This document shows, piece by piece, positions 10,605 to 17,226 of a stretch of 17,724 nucleotides of DNA. How positions within the stretch are numbered: position 1 is the first letter of the stretch; each line of letters starts with the position of its first letter. Where the stretch lies: the NCBI GenBank assembly GCA_964483785.1, contig CAZACW010000049.1, forward strand, positions 1 to 17,724, in the 5' to 3' direction. Source of the stretch: JABDGZ01 sp964483785 (lineage in GTDB: Bacteria > Omnitrophota > Gorgyraeia > Zapsychrales > Fredricksoniimonadaceae). The position numbers and the translations under genes were made by a program. Under the pieces are notes generated by a model. It was not told the DNA's origin. It ran no database searches and saw nothing but the letters and a program-made list of their open reading frames with translations.

Positions 10605-11258
10605 ATGATCTATCTATTCCTCGGCGAGGACCTGGCGGCCAAGGACGCCAAAATCACGGAGATCAAAAATAAATTCTTCCAGAATGACCAGGAAGCCCTG
10701 GCCTTTGACCTGGACAATTTGGACGCCAAGGAACTGGAGGCGGACAGGCTTAAACAGGCTTTTCTGACCCTGCCGGTGATTGCGGCGCACCGTTTGATCA
10801 TCTTGCGGCAGATCCACAAACTTAAAAAACCGGATGTCCAGGTTTTGCTTCAATATTGTCAACAGCCTGCCAAACATTGTGATCTTGTCCTGGAATCTTC
10901 GGAGTCCACGCTTAAGGGCGATTTTAAAGACCTGCCCATGCATTGCAAGACCCTGGTGTTGGACTTTCCCGAGGGGCCGAATGTTTTTGATATGACCAAA
11001 TTGATCACCGCCCAAAGAGGCGGGGACGCCTTAAAAATGCTCGATGGTTTCTACAAGGACCATGTGCATCCCTTGCAGATCATGCCGGCGCTGATTTGGT
11101 ATTGGGGCAAGGAAGGCAGGTCCTGCGGCCGGGAACGGTTTGAAAAGGGGCTGAAGGCCTTGGAGGAAGCGGATTTGAACATCAAGCGCAGCAGGCTTGA
11201 CCCTCAGTACGCGGTGGAAAAATTGGTGGTGGAATTGGGCCAGCTGTTAAGGCGTTAA
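10605..11258 (+). CDS. holA: DNA polymerase III delta subunit (short form)
   Basis: HolA opens the sliding clamp for loading within the clamp-loader complex. The N-terminal part has the delta-type start MIYLFLGEDLAAKDAKITEI and the 'LPVIAAHRLIILRQIHKLKK' strand-helix. The C-terminal collar-like part is NVFDMTKLITAQRGGDALKM, PLQIMPALIWYWGKEGR and LEEADLNIKRSRLDPQYAVE ('aDl.iK.gr.dp...le'). At 217 residues it is well below the usual 330 or so: the central domain with the 'E-L-x-K-L' helices is missing between about residues 125 and 135. No frame disruption is visible, so this looks like a genuine reduced form. The 3' end overlaps rpsT, on the other strand, by 12 nt. Confidence 0.8.
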   Translation: MIYLFLGEDLAAKDAKITEIKNKFFQNDQEALAFDLDNLDAKELEADRLKQAFLTLPVIAAHRLIILRQIHKLKKPDVQVLLQYCQQPAKHCDLVLESSESTLKGDFKDLPMHCKTLVLDFPEGPNVFDMTKLITAQRGGDALKMLDGFYKDHVHPLQIMPALIWYWGKEGRSCGRERFEKGLKALEEADLNIKRSRLDPQYAVEKLVVELGQLLRR

Positions 11259-11501
11259 GAGCTTGGCGAAGCGGGCTTTGCGGCGGGCCGCGGTTTTCTT
11301 GTGGATGACGTTGCGCTTGGCGGCCTTGTCGAATTTCTTGTAAACCTCCTTGAGGAGGTCCTTAAGGTCGGTTTTTTTGCCGGCCGCGGCAGCGGTGAAT
11401 TTTTTGACCGTCTTTTTAAGGTCGGTCTTGATCTGCAGATTATGCAGGTGTCTGGAATGGTTTTTGCGCAGGTCTTTCAGGGCATTGCGTCGTTGTGGCA
11501 T
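11247..11501 (-). CDS. rpsT: 30S ribosomal protein S20
   Basis: An 84-residue basic protein, MPQRRNALKDLRKNHSRHLH and onward, ending ARRKARFAKLLTP. The Lys/Arg-rich helical composition, the N-terminal 'RRNALKDLRKN' and the 'NVIHKKTAARRKARF' near the C-terminus are typical of S20, which binds 16S rRNA early in small-subunit assembly. The ATG at 11499-11501 is chosen because GGAGA lies at good spacing upstream on the minus strand and the length fits the family; a longer in-frame start at 11552 would add 17 unrelated residues. The gene is convergent with holA (12-nt overlap) and divergent from murJ. Confidence 0.92.
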   Translation of the reverse strand: MPQRRNALKDLRKNHSRHLHNLQIKTDLKKTVKKFTAAAAGKKTDLKDLLKEVYKKFDKAAKRNVIHKKTAARRKARFAKLLTP

Positions 11502-11530
11502 AGGTTCTCCAGTTGTTAGTAAGGCTGAAA

Positions 11531-11559
11531 ATATTACCAAAGCACCCCCCATATGTCAA
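11531..11559 (-). promoter_or_regulatory. rpsT promoter overlapping the murJ start
   Basis: On the minus strand, TTGACA (plus-strand 11554-11559), a 17-nt spacer and TAATAT (plus-strand 11531-11536) form a near-consensus sigma70 promoter. Transcription would begin near 11524, giving a leader of about 23 nt for rpsT. The -35 box lies within the first codons of murJ. Confidence 0.75.
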
Positions 11560-12914
11560 CTGATAAATCTCAGAGCTCCTGCAAACAGCGGACCCTCTTA
11601 AAATCCAGCGGGATCGTGGCCTGCGGGGTCTTGGCCTCGCGGTTTTTGGGTTTCCTGCGGGATGTGGTCCTGGCCCGTTTTCTGGGCACGGGTTTTTTGG
11701 CCGAAGCTTTTTTTGTGGCCCAGCGCATCCCTAATTTATTGAGGGACCTGGTGGGTGAGGGAGCGGCCAATGCGGCCATTGTGCCGGTGCTTTCCGAATA
11801 CGCCCATCGCAAATCCCGCGAAGAATGGCAGGAATGCGTCAATGCGGTGCTGGCCTGGGGCGTGATCATATTAGGGGGCATCACCCTGCTGGGCATTTTA
11901 GCGGCGCCGTGGATCGTGCGGATCATTGCCCCGGGTTTTGGCAGGGAGCCCGGGGAAGAGGAATTGACCGTGGCCTTGACGCGGATCATGTTTCCTTATT
12001 TGATTTTGATCGCCCTGACCGCTTTTCAAGCCGGGATCTTGTATTCGATGAACATTTTTTTTGCCCCGGCCTTTGGGCCCTGCCTTTTGAATCTGGCCAT
12101 GATTTTAAGCGCCTGGGTCGCGGTTTTGTTTTCCTGGCCCCTGGCCTATGTGATCTCCGTCGGTGTTTTAATCGGCGGGTTGGCGCAGTTTTTGCTCCAG
12201 TGGCTGGCTTTGCAGAAGCAGGGGGTGTACTGGAGGGTCCCTTTAAGTTTGAACCATGAGGGCGCCAGGAAAATCGGCAGGCTCTTGCTGCCGCGGCTGT
12301 GGGGCGGGGCAGTTTACCAGATCAATGTTTTTGTCGACACTTTTTGCGCCTCGTTGAGCGTCATTGTCGGCGCCGGCGGCATCGCGGCCGTTTACTACGC
12401 CAATCGCCTGATCCAATTTCCCTTAGGCGTCTTTGGCTATGCCTTGTCCTCCGTGGCCCTGCCTTCCTTGTCCAAGATCGTGCAGGAAAAGGACATGAAG
12501 CATTTCCGCAGCACGCTGTTTTTCGCCCTTAGAAAATTGATGCTGGTCCTGGTGCCGACGGCAGTCCTGCTGGCGGTTTTTTCAAAGCCCATCATCCATC
12601 TGATATTTCAGCGGGGGGCTTTTGACGCGTATTCCGCCGCGGTCACCTCCCAGGTCTTGTTGTATGCCGCCGTGGGCCTGCCTTTTTTCGGCGCTTCCAG
12701 GATCCTGGTCTCTGCGTTTTACGCCCTGCAGGACACCAAGACGCCGGTCAAGACCGCCACGGCCTGCCTGCTCGTGAACATCATCTTGAATGCTGTCCTC
12801 ATGTTCCCCATGAAAATCGGAGGCATTGCCCTGGCCAGCAGCATTGCCGGTGCCTTGAACTGTTTGCTCCTTTGGCAGGCGCTTCAAAGAAGACTTTACT
12901 GGACCCCTGCCTGA
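11553..12914 (+). CDS. murJ: Lipid II flippase MurJ (MviN)
   Basis: A 453-residue, highly hydrophobic MOP-superfamily membrane protein with about 12-14 predicted membrane segments. It flips the peptidoglycan precursor lipid II across the inner membrane. Family landmarks are SGIVACGVLASRFLGFLRDV near the N-terminus (the 'SRxLGFxRD' motif), RIPNLLRDLVGEGAANAAIV, and IYQINVFVDTFCA-like sequence (here YQINVFVDTF), then PLGVFGYALSSVALPSLSKI and LVSAFYALQDTKTPVKTA near the C-terminus. It is slightly shorter than the usual 500 or so residues. The ATG at 11553 has no clear Shine-Dalgarno sequence and an in-frame stop sits at 11526-11528, so no upstream start is possible. No plus-strand promoter is convincing, and the gene start overlaps the rpsT -35 box, so the two may interfere. 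Confidence 0.93.
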   Translation: MSTDKSQSSCKQRTLLKSSGIVACGVLASRFLGFLRDVVLARFLGTGFLAEAFFVAQRIPNLLRDLVGEGAANAAIVPVLSEYAHRKSREEWQECVNAVLAWGVIILGGITLLGILAAPWIVRIIAPGFGREPGEEELTVALTRIMFPYLILIALTAFQAGILYSMNIFFAPAFGPCLLNLAMILSAWVAVLFSWPLAYVISVGVLIGGLAQFLLQWLALQKQGVYWRVPLSLNHEGARKIGRLLLPRLWGGAVYQINVFVDTFCASLSVIVGAGGIAAVYYANRLIQFPLGVFGYALSSVALPSLSKIVQEKDMKHFRSTLFFALRKLMLVLVPTAVLLAVFSKPIIHLIFQRGAFDAYSAAVTSQVLLYAAVGLPFFGASRILVSAFYALQDTKTPVKTATACLLVNIILNAVLMFPMKIGGIALASSIAGALNCLLLWQALQRRLYWTPA

Positions 12915-12994
12915 ATCCGGCGCCCACACAGCCGTCTTAAAGGATTAAATTAACGTGAGTTCGACATAACGCTATCTATAGGTACGCATGGATA

Positions 12995-13021
12995 CCATCA
13001 CAACCCCCGGGGTTGTGATGG
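12995..13021 (+). repeat. Palindromic repeat, copy 4 (non-coding)
   Basis: A 27-nt perfect palindrome around a central C: CCATCACAACCCC and its complement. The core CACAACCCCCGGGGTTGTG is shared with the in-frame copies in the giant gene, but this one lies between genes, inside the inverted-repeat element. Confidence 0.85.
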
Positions 13022-13029
13022 GCCCCGGA

Positions 13030-13061
13030 GCGCCGCGTTGGGGGGTTGGGGGGCGCGTCGC
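13030..13061. repeat. GC hairpin with G-rich loop
   Basis: Arms GCGCCGCG (13030-13037) and CGCGTCGC (13054-13061) pair with one mismatch around the loop TTGGGGGGTTGGGGGG. The two G6 runs, with GGGG at 13009-13012 and GGG at 13020-13022, could also support a G-quadruplex on this strand. Confidence 0.5.
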
Positions 13062-13121
13062 CTTATCAAAAACATATCCTTGCATGCCTATAGATAGCGT
13101 TATGTCGAACTGACGTTAAAT

Positions 13122-13150
13122 TAGACAAAAAGGCCGGTTTGTGGTAAGCT
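13122..13150 (+). promoter_or_regulatory. Possible vapBC promoter at the element end
   Basis: TAGACA (13122-13127), a 17-nt spacer and TAAGCT (13145-13150) preceded by TG (13142-13143, extended -10) precede vapB. The -35 box starts 3 nt after the right inverted end of the structured element. The -10 is weak (3 of 6). Confidence 0.35.
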
Positions 13151-13177
13151 TTCATTAAGGAACCAAGGAGGAACCAT

Positions 13178-13417
13178 ATGGCAACCATTACGATCAAGAA
13201 CATTCCGGACCACATCCATCAATTATTAAAGAAAAGGGCCGAGGCCCATCACCGCAGTCTTAACGGGGAAATCCTGGCCTATCTGGAAACCGCGGTTGAG
13301 TCCCATGCCGGCCCACAGGAGGCCTTTTTGAAAAAGGTGCAGGCCTTGAGAAAAAACATAACGGGCAAGATCACGGACCGGATGATCAATCGATACAAAA
13401 CCGAGGGCCGGGCGTGA
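13178..13417 (+). CDS. vapB: FitA/VapB-type ribbon-helix-helix antitoxin
   Basis: A 79-residue protein starting MATITIKNIPDHIHQLLKKR and continuing AEAHHRSLNGEILAYLETAV. This is the FitA/Arc-type ribbon-helix-helix: a DNA-contacting strand TITIKNIP, helix 1, and helix 2 beginning at RSLNGEI. The remaining tail (about residues 45-79) would bind and neutralise the PIN toxin. Antitoxins of this type usually repress their own operon. The start is fixed by a strong AAGGAGG at 13165-13171, 6 nt before the ATG. The stop overlaps the vapC start (GTGA), a classical arrangement for translational coupling of the pair. Confidence 0.87.
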   Translation: MATITIKNIPDHIHQLLKKRAEAHHRSLNGEILAYLETAVESHAGPQEAFLKKVQALRKNITGKITDRMINRYKTEGRA

Positions 13418-13827
13418 TCGTCGTCGATACGAATATTACCGCCCATTTATTTTTGTCGGGTGAACATGTCCAAGCGTGCGAGGCATTATTGATCAAGGAA
13501 GGGCATTGGGTCGTTCCTTGGGTGTGGCGTTCGGAATTCCGCAGTGTGCTGTCCAAGTATTTGAAAGCCAAAAAGATAAATTTCACGACAGCCGAGCAGA
13601 TTTTGGCCATGGCCGAAAATTTATTTTCAGAAAAGGAGTTTCCGGTATCCAGCAGCCGGGTGCTGGCCCTGAGTCTGGAATCCGGTTGTTCCGCCTATGA
13701 TTGCGAATTTGTGGCCCTGGCCGAACACTTAGGCGTCCGGCTGGTGACGGTGGACAAAAAAATCATCAAATCATTCCCCAAGACGGCCATTTCATTACAG
13801 GAAGCCATCCATTCCTCTCATGCATAG
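13414..13827 (+). CDS. vapC: VapC-type PIN-domain ribonuclease toxin
   Basis: A 137-residue PIN-domain protein that would cleave RNA and is inhibited by the antitoxin encoded upstream. The acidic metal-binding residues are visible: D5 in MIVVDTNITAH, E41 in WVWRSEFRSV, D96 in GCSAYDCEFVALAE and D114 in RLVTVDKKI. All four positions are intact, so the toxin is probably active. The start is GTG, overlapping the antitoxin stop by 3 nt, with GAGGG 6 nt upstream. Its 3' end overlaps the next gene by 8 nt. VapC enzymes commonly target initiator tRNA or 23S rRNA; the target here cannot be told. Confidence 0.9.
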   Translation: MIVVDTNITAHLFLSGEHVQACEALLIKEGHWVVPWVWRSEFRSVLSKYLKAKKINFTTAEQILAMAENLFSEKEFPVSSSRVLALSLESGCSAYDCEFVALAEHLGVRLVTVDKKIIKSFPKTAISLQEAIHSSHA

Positions 13828-14809
13828 AATTCAAAAATATTCCAGACATTTCATCATCGGATCAATGTCATTGTGGCTGTCCATGTGCCATGCCGCCGTT
13901 GTGGAAGCAGACAGCTTTGCTCCGCCCTTCGGGGAGACCGTGCTGGTGATCGGTTCGGACAAGGATTCCATAGAAGATTATGTCCATCAAATCGGCATCG
14001 TCCCTGCCGGTTTTATGATCTATACCAATATTCAAGGGGCGGAATCGTTGTTTGAAGCCGGTAATCATGGGGCGGGGGACAATTTCGCGCAGTATTTTGT
14101 CCAAAAATATCCCCATACCGTGATCCAGCTGGGGCTGTACATGGTGGGGGCCCTGCAGGGGGTGGTCGACGGAGTTTATGATGACAATATCAAGAAAATC
14201 GGGGAATGGATCAAGCAGGCGAAATGCCCGGTGTATCTGCGCATCGGCTATGAATTTGACTTAGGCAATAATCACTATGACCCGCATTTATACAAAACAG
14301 CCTTCAGGCGCATTGTCTATCACCTGAGGGAACAGCATGTGACCAACGTGGCCTTTGTCTGGCATAGCGGCTGTTATCCTTTTTTGGACCGCGACATCAT
14401 GCAATGGTATCCGGGGAATGAATATGTGGATTGGGTGGCCATTTCCTATTTTAATACCGGCCAGCAGGCCAAAGCCGCGCAGATTGCCCGAAAAGCCAGG
14501 GAACTTCGTAAACCTTTCATGATCGCGGAAACGACCCCGGCGGGGGTTTTCACCCAGCGGGGCAAAATGGAATATTTGGAATCCCTTTTTCGTCTGGTCC
14601 AGCGTGAGCATGTCCAGTTTGTTTCCTATATCAATTGTGATTGGGACTCCTTCCCGATGTTTAAAAATGACCATTGGGGGGATTCACGCATCCAATACAA
14701 CGCAGAGATAAAATCCTATTGGCTCAAGCAATTAAGCGCTTCGAAAATACTGCAATCTTCCCCGGATTTATTCAATCTATTAGCGTATGGACATCAAGAC
14801 CACGGTTAA
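13820..14809 (+). CDS. Secreted GH26-like glycoside hydrolase
   Basis: A 329-residue protein with an N-terminal hydrophobic segment (FIIGSMSLWLSMCHA) that reads as a signal peptide, so it is probably exported. The core resembles clan GH-A barrels, best the GH26 (beta-mannanase) group: PVYLRIGYEFD (E145, candidate acid/base), NVAFVWHSGCYPF, MQWYPGNEYVDWVAISYF ('yPGd.yVDw.g.s.y', a GH26 hallmark) and KPFMIAETTPAG (E237, candidate nucleophile). The substrate is uncertain. The ATG overlaps the vapC stop by 8 nt with only a weak AGGAAG far upstream, suggesting coupled translation; a second ATG at 13865 would truncate the signal peptide. A glycosidase in a toxin-antitoxin transcript is unusual. Confidence 0.6.
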   Translation: MHRIQKYSRHFIIGSMSLWLSMCHAAVVEADSFAPPFGETVLVIGSDKDSIEDYVHQIGIVPAGFMIYTNIQGAESLFEAGNHGAGDNFAQYFVQKYPHTVIQLGLYMVGALQGVVDGVYDDNIKKIGEWIKQAKCPVYLRIGYEFDLGNNHYDPHLYKTAFRRIVYHLREQHVTNVAFVWHSGCYPFLDRDIMQWYPGNEYVDWVAISYFNTGQQAKAAQIARKARELRKPFMIAETTPAGVFTQRGKMEYLESLFRLVQREHVQFVSYINCDWDSFPMFKNDHWGDSRIQYNAEIKSYWLKQLSASKILQSSPDLFNLLAYGHQDHG

Positions 14810-16034
14810 ATTATTGCCGACGACAAGCGGCGTGTATTTGTATAAGGACGCGGCCGGCGCGGTGATCTATGTGGGCAAGGCCGTGAATCTGCGCAAGCGC
14901 GTGGAGTCCTATTTTCGCAAGGACACGGGAAGTTTTAAGACGCAGAAGCTGGTCAATACCATCGCCGCCATCGATACGGTGCCAACAGCCTCGGAAGCAG
15001 AGGCCCTGCTGTTGGAAGCCAGCCTCATCAAGCAATACCAGCCCAAATACAATATCGAGCTTAAAGACGGCAAGACCTATCCTTACATCCAGATCACGCG
15101 CGAGGCCTTTCCGCTCGTTTCCGTGATCAGGTTTAACCCTAAGGACAAGCACAAGATCAAGGCCGAACTTTTCGGGCCCTACGTCAATCCCGGCCTGATC
15201 CGCGAGGCCCTGCAGATCATCCGCAAGATTTTTCCTTTCCGTTCCTGTGAGCCTTTTGCCGACCGCTTGTGCCTGTATTATGATATCGGCCTCTGCCAGG
15301 GGCCTTGCGAGGCCAAGATCAGCCGGGAGGATTACCAGCGCAATATCCGCAGCATCCGTTACATCCTCGAGGGCAAAAAGGATGATCTATACCGCAGCCT
15401 GCGCCTGGCCATGGAAGCCTTGGCCCGCGGCAGGCATTTCGAGGCCGCGGCCGCGGTGCGCGACCAGATCCGCGCCGTCGGGGCTTTGTATTCAGGGACC
15501 GGGGACGTCAATTATTTCAAGGAAGCTGAGCAGCTGCAGAGGGCCATCGGCCTCGAACGGCCGCCGGTGCGCATCGAATGTTTCGACATTTCCAATATCA
15601 TGGGCAGCCAGTCCGTCGGCTCCATGGTTTCCTTTTTAAACGGCAGGCCGGACAAAAACAATTACCGCCGCTTTCGCATCAAGACCGTCGCGGGGATCGA
15701 TGATGTGCAGATGATTGCCGAGATTGTCCGGCGCCGCTACGTTAGGCTGCAAAAGGAGGGATCGGCCTATCCGGACTTGATCGTCATCGACGGAGGCAAG
15801 GGACAGCTGGGTGCCGCCCTGGCTGTGCTGAAAGCATTGAATTTGGATTTGCCCCTGCTGTCCCTGGCCAAACGGGAAGAAGAGGTGTTTGTCCCCGGCA
15901 GACGCAATCCCATCAAGCTTTCGCATGAGTCGCTGGGCCTTAAACTTTTGATGCGCGTGCGCGATGAGGCCCACCGTTTCGGGCTGAAATACCACACCCT
16001 TTTGCGCGCCAAAAAGTTCCTCGACAGGCCCTGA
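14787..16034 (+). CDS. uvrC: Excinuclease ABC subunit C, lacking the C-terminal HhH domain
   Basis: UvrC makes both incisions in nucleotide excision repair. In order: GIY-YIG nuclease (residues about 11-95: GVYLYKDAAGAVIYVGKAVN, conserved E in ASEAEALLLEASLI), Cys-rich linker (CLYYDIGLCQGPCEAKI), UVR motif for UvrB contact (ALARGRHFEAAAAVRDQI, about residue 215), and an RNase H-like nuclease with its three acidic sites (ECFDISN, VIDGGKGQLG, RDEAHRFG). At 415 residues it stops about 15 residues after RDEAHRF; the usual protein is about 600 residues and ends in a (HhH)2 DNA-binding domain, absent here. The stop is followed by 41 nt and then ychF, so the missing part is not in another frame nearby. 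The start overlaps the glycosidase gene by 23 nt and has no clear ribosome-binding site. Confidence 0.92.
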   Translation: MDIKTTVKLLPTTSGVYLYKDAAGAVIYVGKAVNLRKRVESYFRKDTGSFKTQKLVNTIAAIDTVPTASEAEALLLEASLIKQYQPKYNIELKDGKTYPYIQITREAFPLVSVIRFNPKDKHKIKAELFGPYVNPGLIREALQIIRKIFPFRSCEPFADRLCLYYDIGLCQGPCEAKISREDYQRNIRSIRYILEGKKDDLYRSLRLAMEALARGRHFEAAAAVRDQIRAVGALYSGTGDVNYFKEAEQLQRAIGLERPPVRIECFDISNIMGSQSVGSMVSFLNGRPDKNNYRRFRIKTVAGIDDVQMIAEIVRRRYVRLQKEGSAYPDLIVIDGGKGQLGAALAVLKALNLDLPLLSLAKREEEVFVPGRRNPIKLSHESLGLKLLMRVRDEAHRFGLKYHTLLRAKKFLDRP

Positions 16035-16075
16035 ATTTCAGATTATCATGTACGGGTTTTGAGAAAGGATTTCGC

Positions 16076-17152
16076 ATGGAAATCGGCATCGTTGGCTTGC
16101 CGAATGTCGGCAAGTCTTCTTTATTTAATGCCCTGACCGGCGCGGCCGCGGCCGCGGAAAATTTTCCCTTCACCACCATCGAGCCCAATATCGGCGTCGT
16201 CCCTTTGCCGGATGAGCGCCTGCAGGCCCTGGCCCAGGAATGGCATTCCGCCAAGGTCACGCCGTCGGGGATTCGGTTTGTGGACATCGCCGGCATTGTG
16301 CAGGGCGCCTCCCAGGGCGAGGGATTGGGCAATAAATTTTTGTCCCATATCCGCGCGGTCGATGCCATTGCCCACGTGGTGCGCTGTTTTAAGGATGAGA
16401 ACGTGGTCAATGTGATGTCTGAACTTGATCCCAAATCCGCCGCGGACATCATCACAACGGAACTGTTACTGGCGGATTTGCAACAGGCCCAGGCCGCCAT
16501 CGAACGCTGGAGCAAAAAGGCCAAGTCCGGCGACAAGGAGGCCATGGCCAAATGCAATATTTTAAATGACTGCCTCAAGGCCTTTAACGAGGGCCTGCCG
16601 GCGCGCCGGCTTAAAGATGTCCCGGCGCAGATTTTAAACGAATTCCAGTTTTTGACCGCCAAGCCGCTTTTATACGTGGCCAATACCGACGAAGGGACAC
16701 CGGATGAGGCCTTGCTGGAACCCTTGCGCGCGCGCGCGGCGGCGGAAGGCGCGGCCCTGGTCACCCTGTGCACGAAATTGGAAGCGGAAATTGTGCAGCT
16801 GCCAGCGGAGGAACGCGCGGCCTTTTATGAGGCCGCGGGCATTACTTCGTCCGGCCTGGACCGGCTGGCTAAGGCTGGCAAGGCCTTGCTTAAGTTGATT
16901 TGCTTTTTTACCGCCGGGCCGCAGGAGACCCGCGCCTGGCTGATCCCTGAGGGGACCATGGCGGTGAAGGCCGCCGGGAAAATCCATTCGGACATCGAGC
17001 GGGGTTTTATCCGGGCGGAAATCTACCGCTTCGCTGATTTTCAAAAGTTGGGTTCCTATAAAGCGGTTCAGGAAAAAAACCTGGTCACGCTCGAGGGCAA
17101 AGAGTATATTATGCAGGACGGAGATGCGGCGTATTTCAGGTTCAGCGTATAA
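16076..17152 (+). CDS. ychF: YchF/OLA1-family ribosome-associated ATPase
   Basis: A 358-residue Obg-family P-loop protein, full length for YchF. It has G1 GLPNVGKSS (residues 7-15), the switch region FPFTTIEPNIGVVPLPDERL, G3 DIAGIVQGASQGEGLGNKFL, and the altered G4 YVANTDE, which in this family favours ATP over GTP. It ends in a TGS domain (GPQETRAWLIPEGTMAVKAA, GFIRAEIYRFADF, QDGDAAYFRFSV). It acts on ribosomes and in stress control. AAAGGA at 16064-16069 lies 6 nt before the ATG. The TAA stop overlaps the first bases of the inverted repeat downstream, and prfB follows; ychF and prfB may share a transcript. Confidence 0.96.
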   Translation: MEIGIVGLPNVGKSSLFNALTGAAAAAENFPFTTIEPNIGVVPLPDERLQALAQEWHSAKVTPSGIRFVDIAGIVQGASQGEGLGNKFLSHIRAVDAIAHVVRCFKDENVVNVMSELDPKSAADIITTELLLADLQQAQAAIERWSKKAKSGDKEAMAKCNILNDCLKAFNEGLPARRLKDVPAQILNEFQFLTAKPLLYVANTDEGTPDEALLEPLRARAAAEGAALVTLCTKLEAEIVQLPAEERAAFYEAAGITSSGLDRLAKAGKALLKLICFFTAGPQETRAWLIPEGTMAVKAAGKIHSDIERGFIRAEIYRFADFQKLGSYKAVQEKNLVTLEGKEYIMQDGDAAYFRFSV

Positions 17153-17217
17153 AATAGGGGACAGCGCCCTATTTTTAATGTAGTCTGCTCGAAAAATAGG
17201 GCGCTGTCCCCTATTTT
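17151..17217. repeat. 67-bp perfect inverted repeat (REP-like hairpin)
   Basis: Arms 17151-17176 and 17192-17217 are perfect 26-nt inverted copies, each containing AGGGGACAGCGCCCT or its complement, around a 15-nt loop. The repeat fills the space from the ychF stop to the prfB ribosome-binding site (AAGG at 17218-17221). The GGGGACAG core resembles the REP-type repeats associated with IS200-like REP transposases, by recollection only. It could fold as a hairpin in mRNA, but the trailing T run is only four, so it is a poor intrinsic terminator. Confidence 0.8.
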
Positions 17218-17226
17218 AAGGCCGAT

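Larger units (their letters stand above)
12950..13119. mobile_element. 170-bp structured element with 33-bp inverted ends (MITE- or attC-like)
   Basis: The ends 12950-12982 and 13087-13119 are inverted repeats matching at 32 of 33 positions, each containing GTTCGACATAACGCTATC or its complement. The interior holds a 27-nt perfect palindrome (12995-13021) and a second hairpin (13030-13037 with 13054-13061) whose 16-nt loop is two runs of six G. There is no open reading frame. The right end carries GTTAAAT at 13115-13121, which fits the integron core GTTRRRY, but the left counterpart fits poorly. It could be a non-autonomous transposon, an attC-like site or a structured RNA. The element and its immediate flanks fill most of the 263-nt murJ-vapB gap. 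Confidence 0.6.

Noticed and set aside
11513..11541. TTGTTA and following AT-rich bases as a murJ promoter
   Set aside because: No acceptable -10 lies at the right spacing; the region is better explained by the minus-strand rpsT promoter.
41..13021. Palindromic repeats as a CRISPR array
   Set aside because: The copies are thousands of bases apart, three are coding, and there is no regular spacer structure or cas gene.
17151..17217. Inverted repeat as a simple rho-independent terminator for ychF
   Set aside because: There are only four T after the stem, the AT-rich ends are part of the stem, and prfB starts 10 nt later; REP-like behaviour fits as well, so no terminator is claimed.
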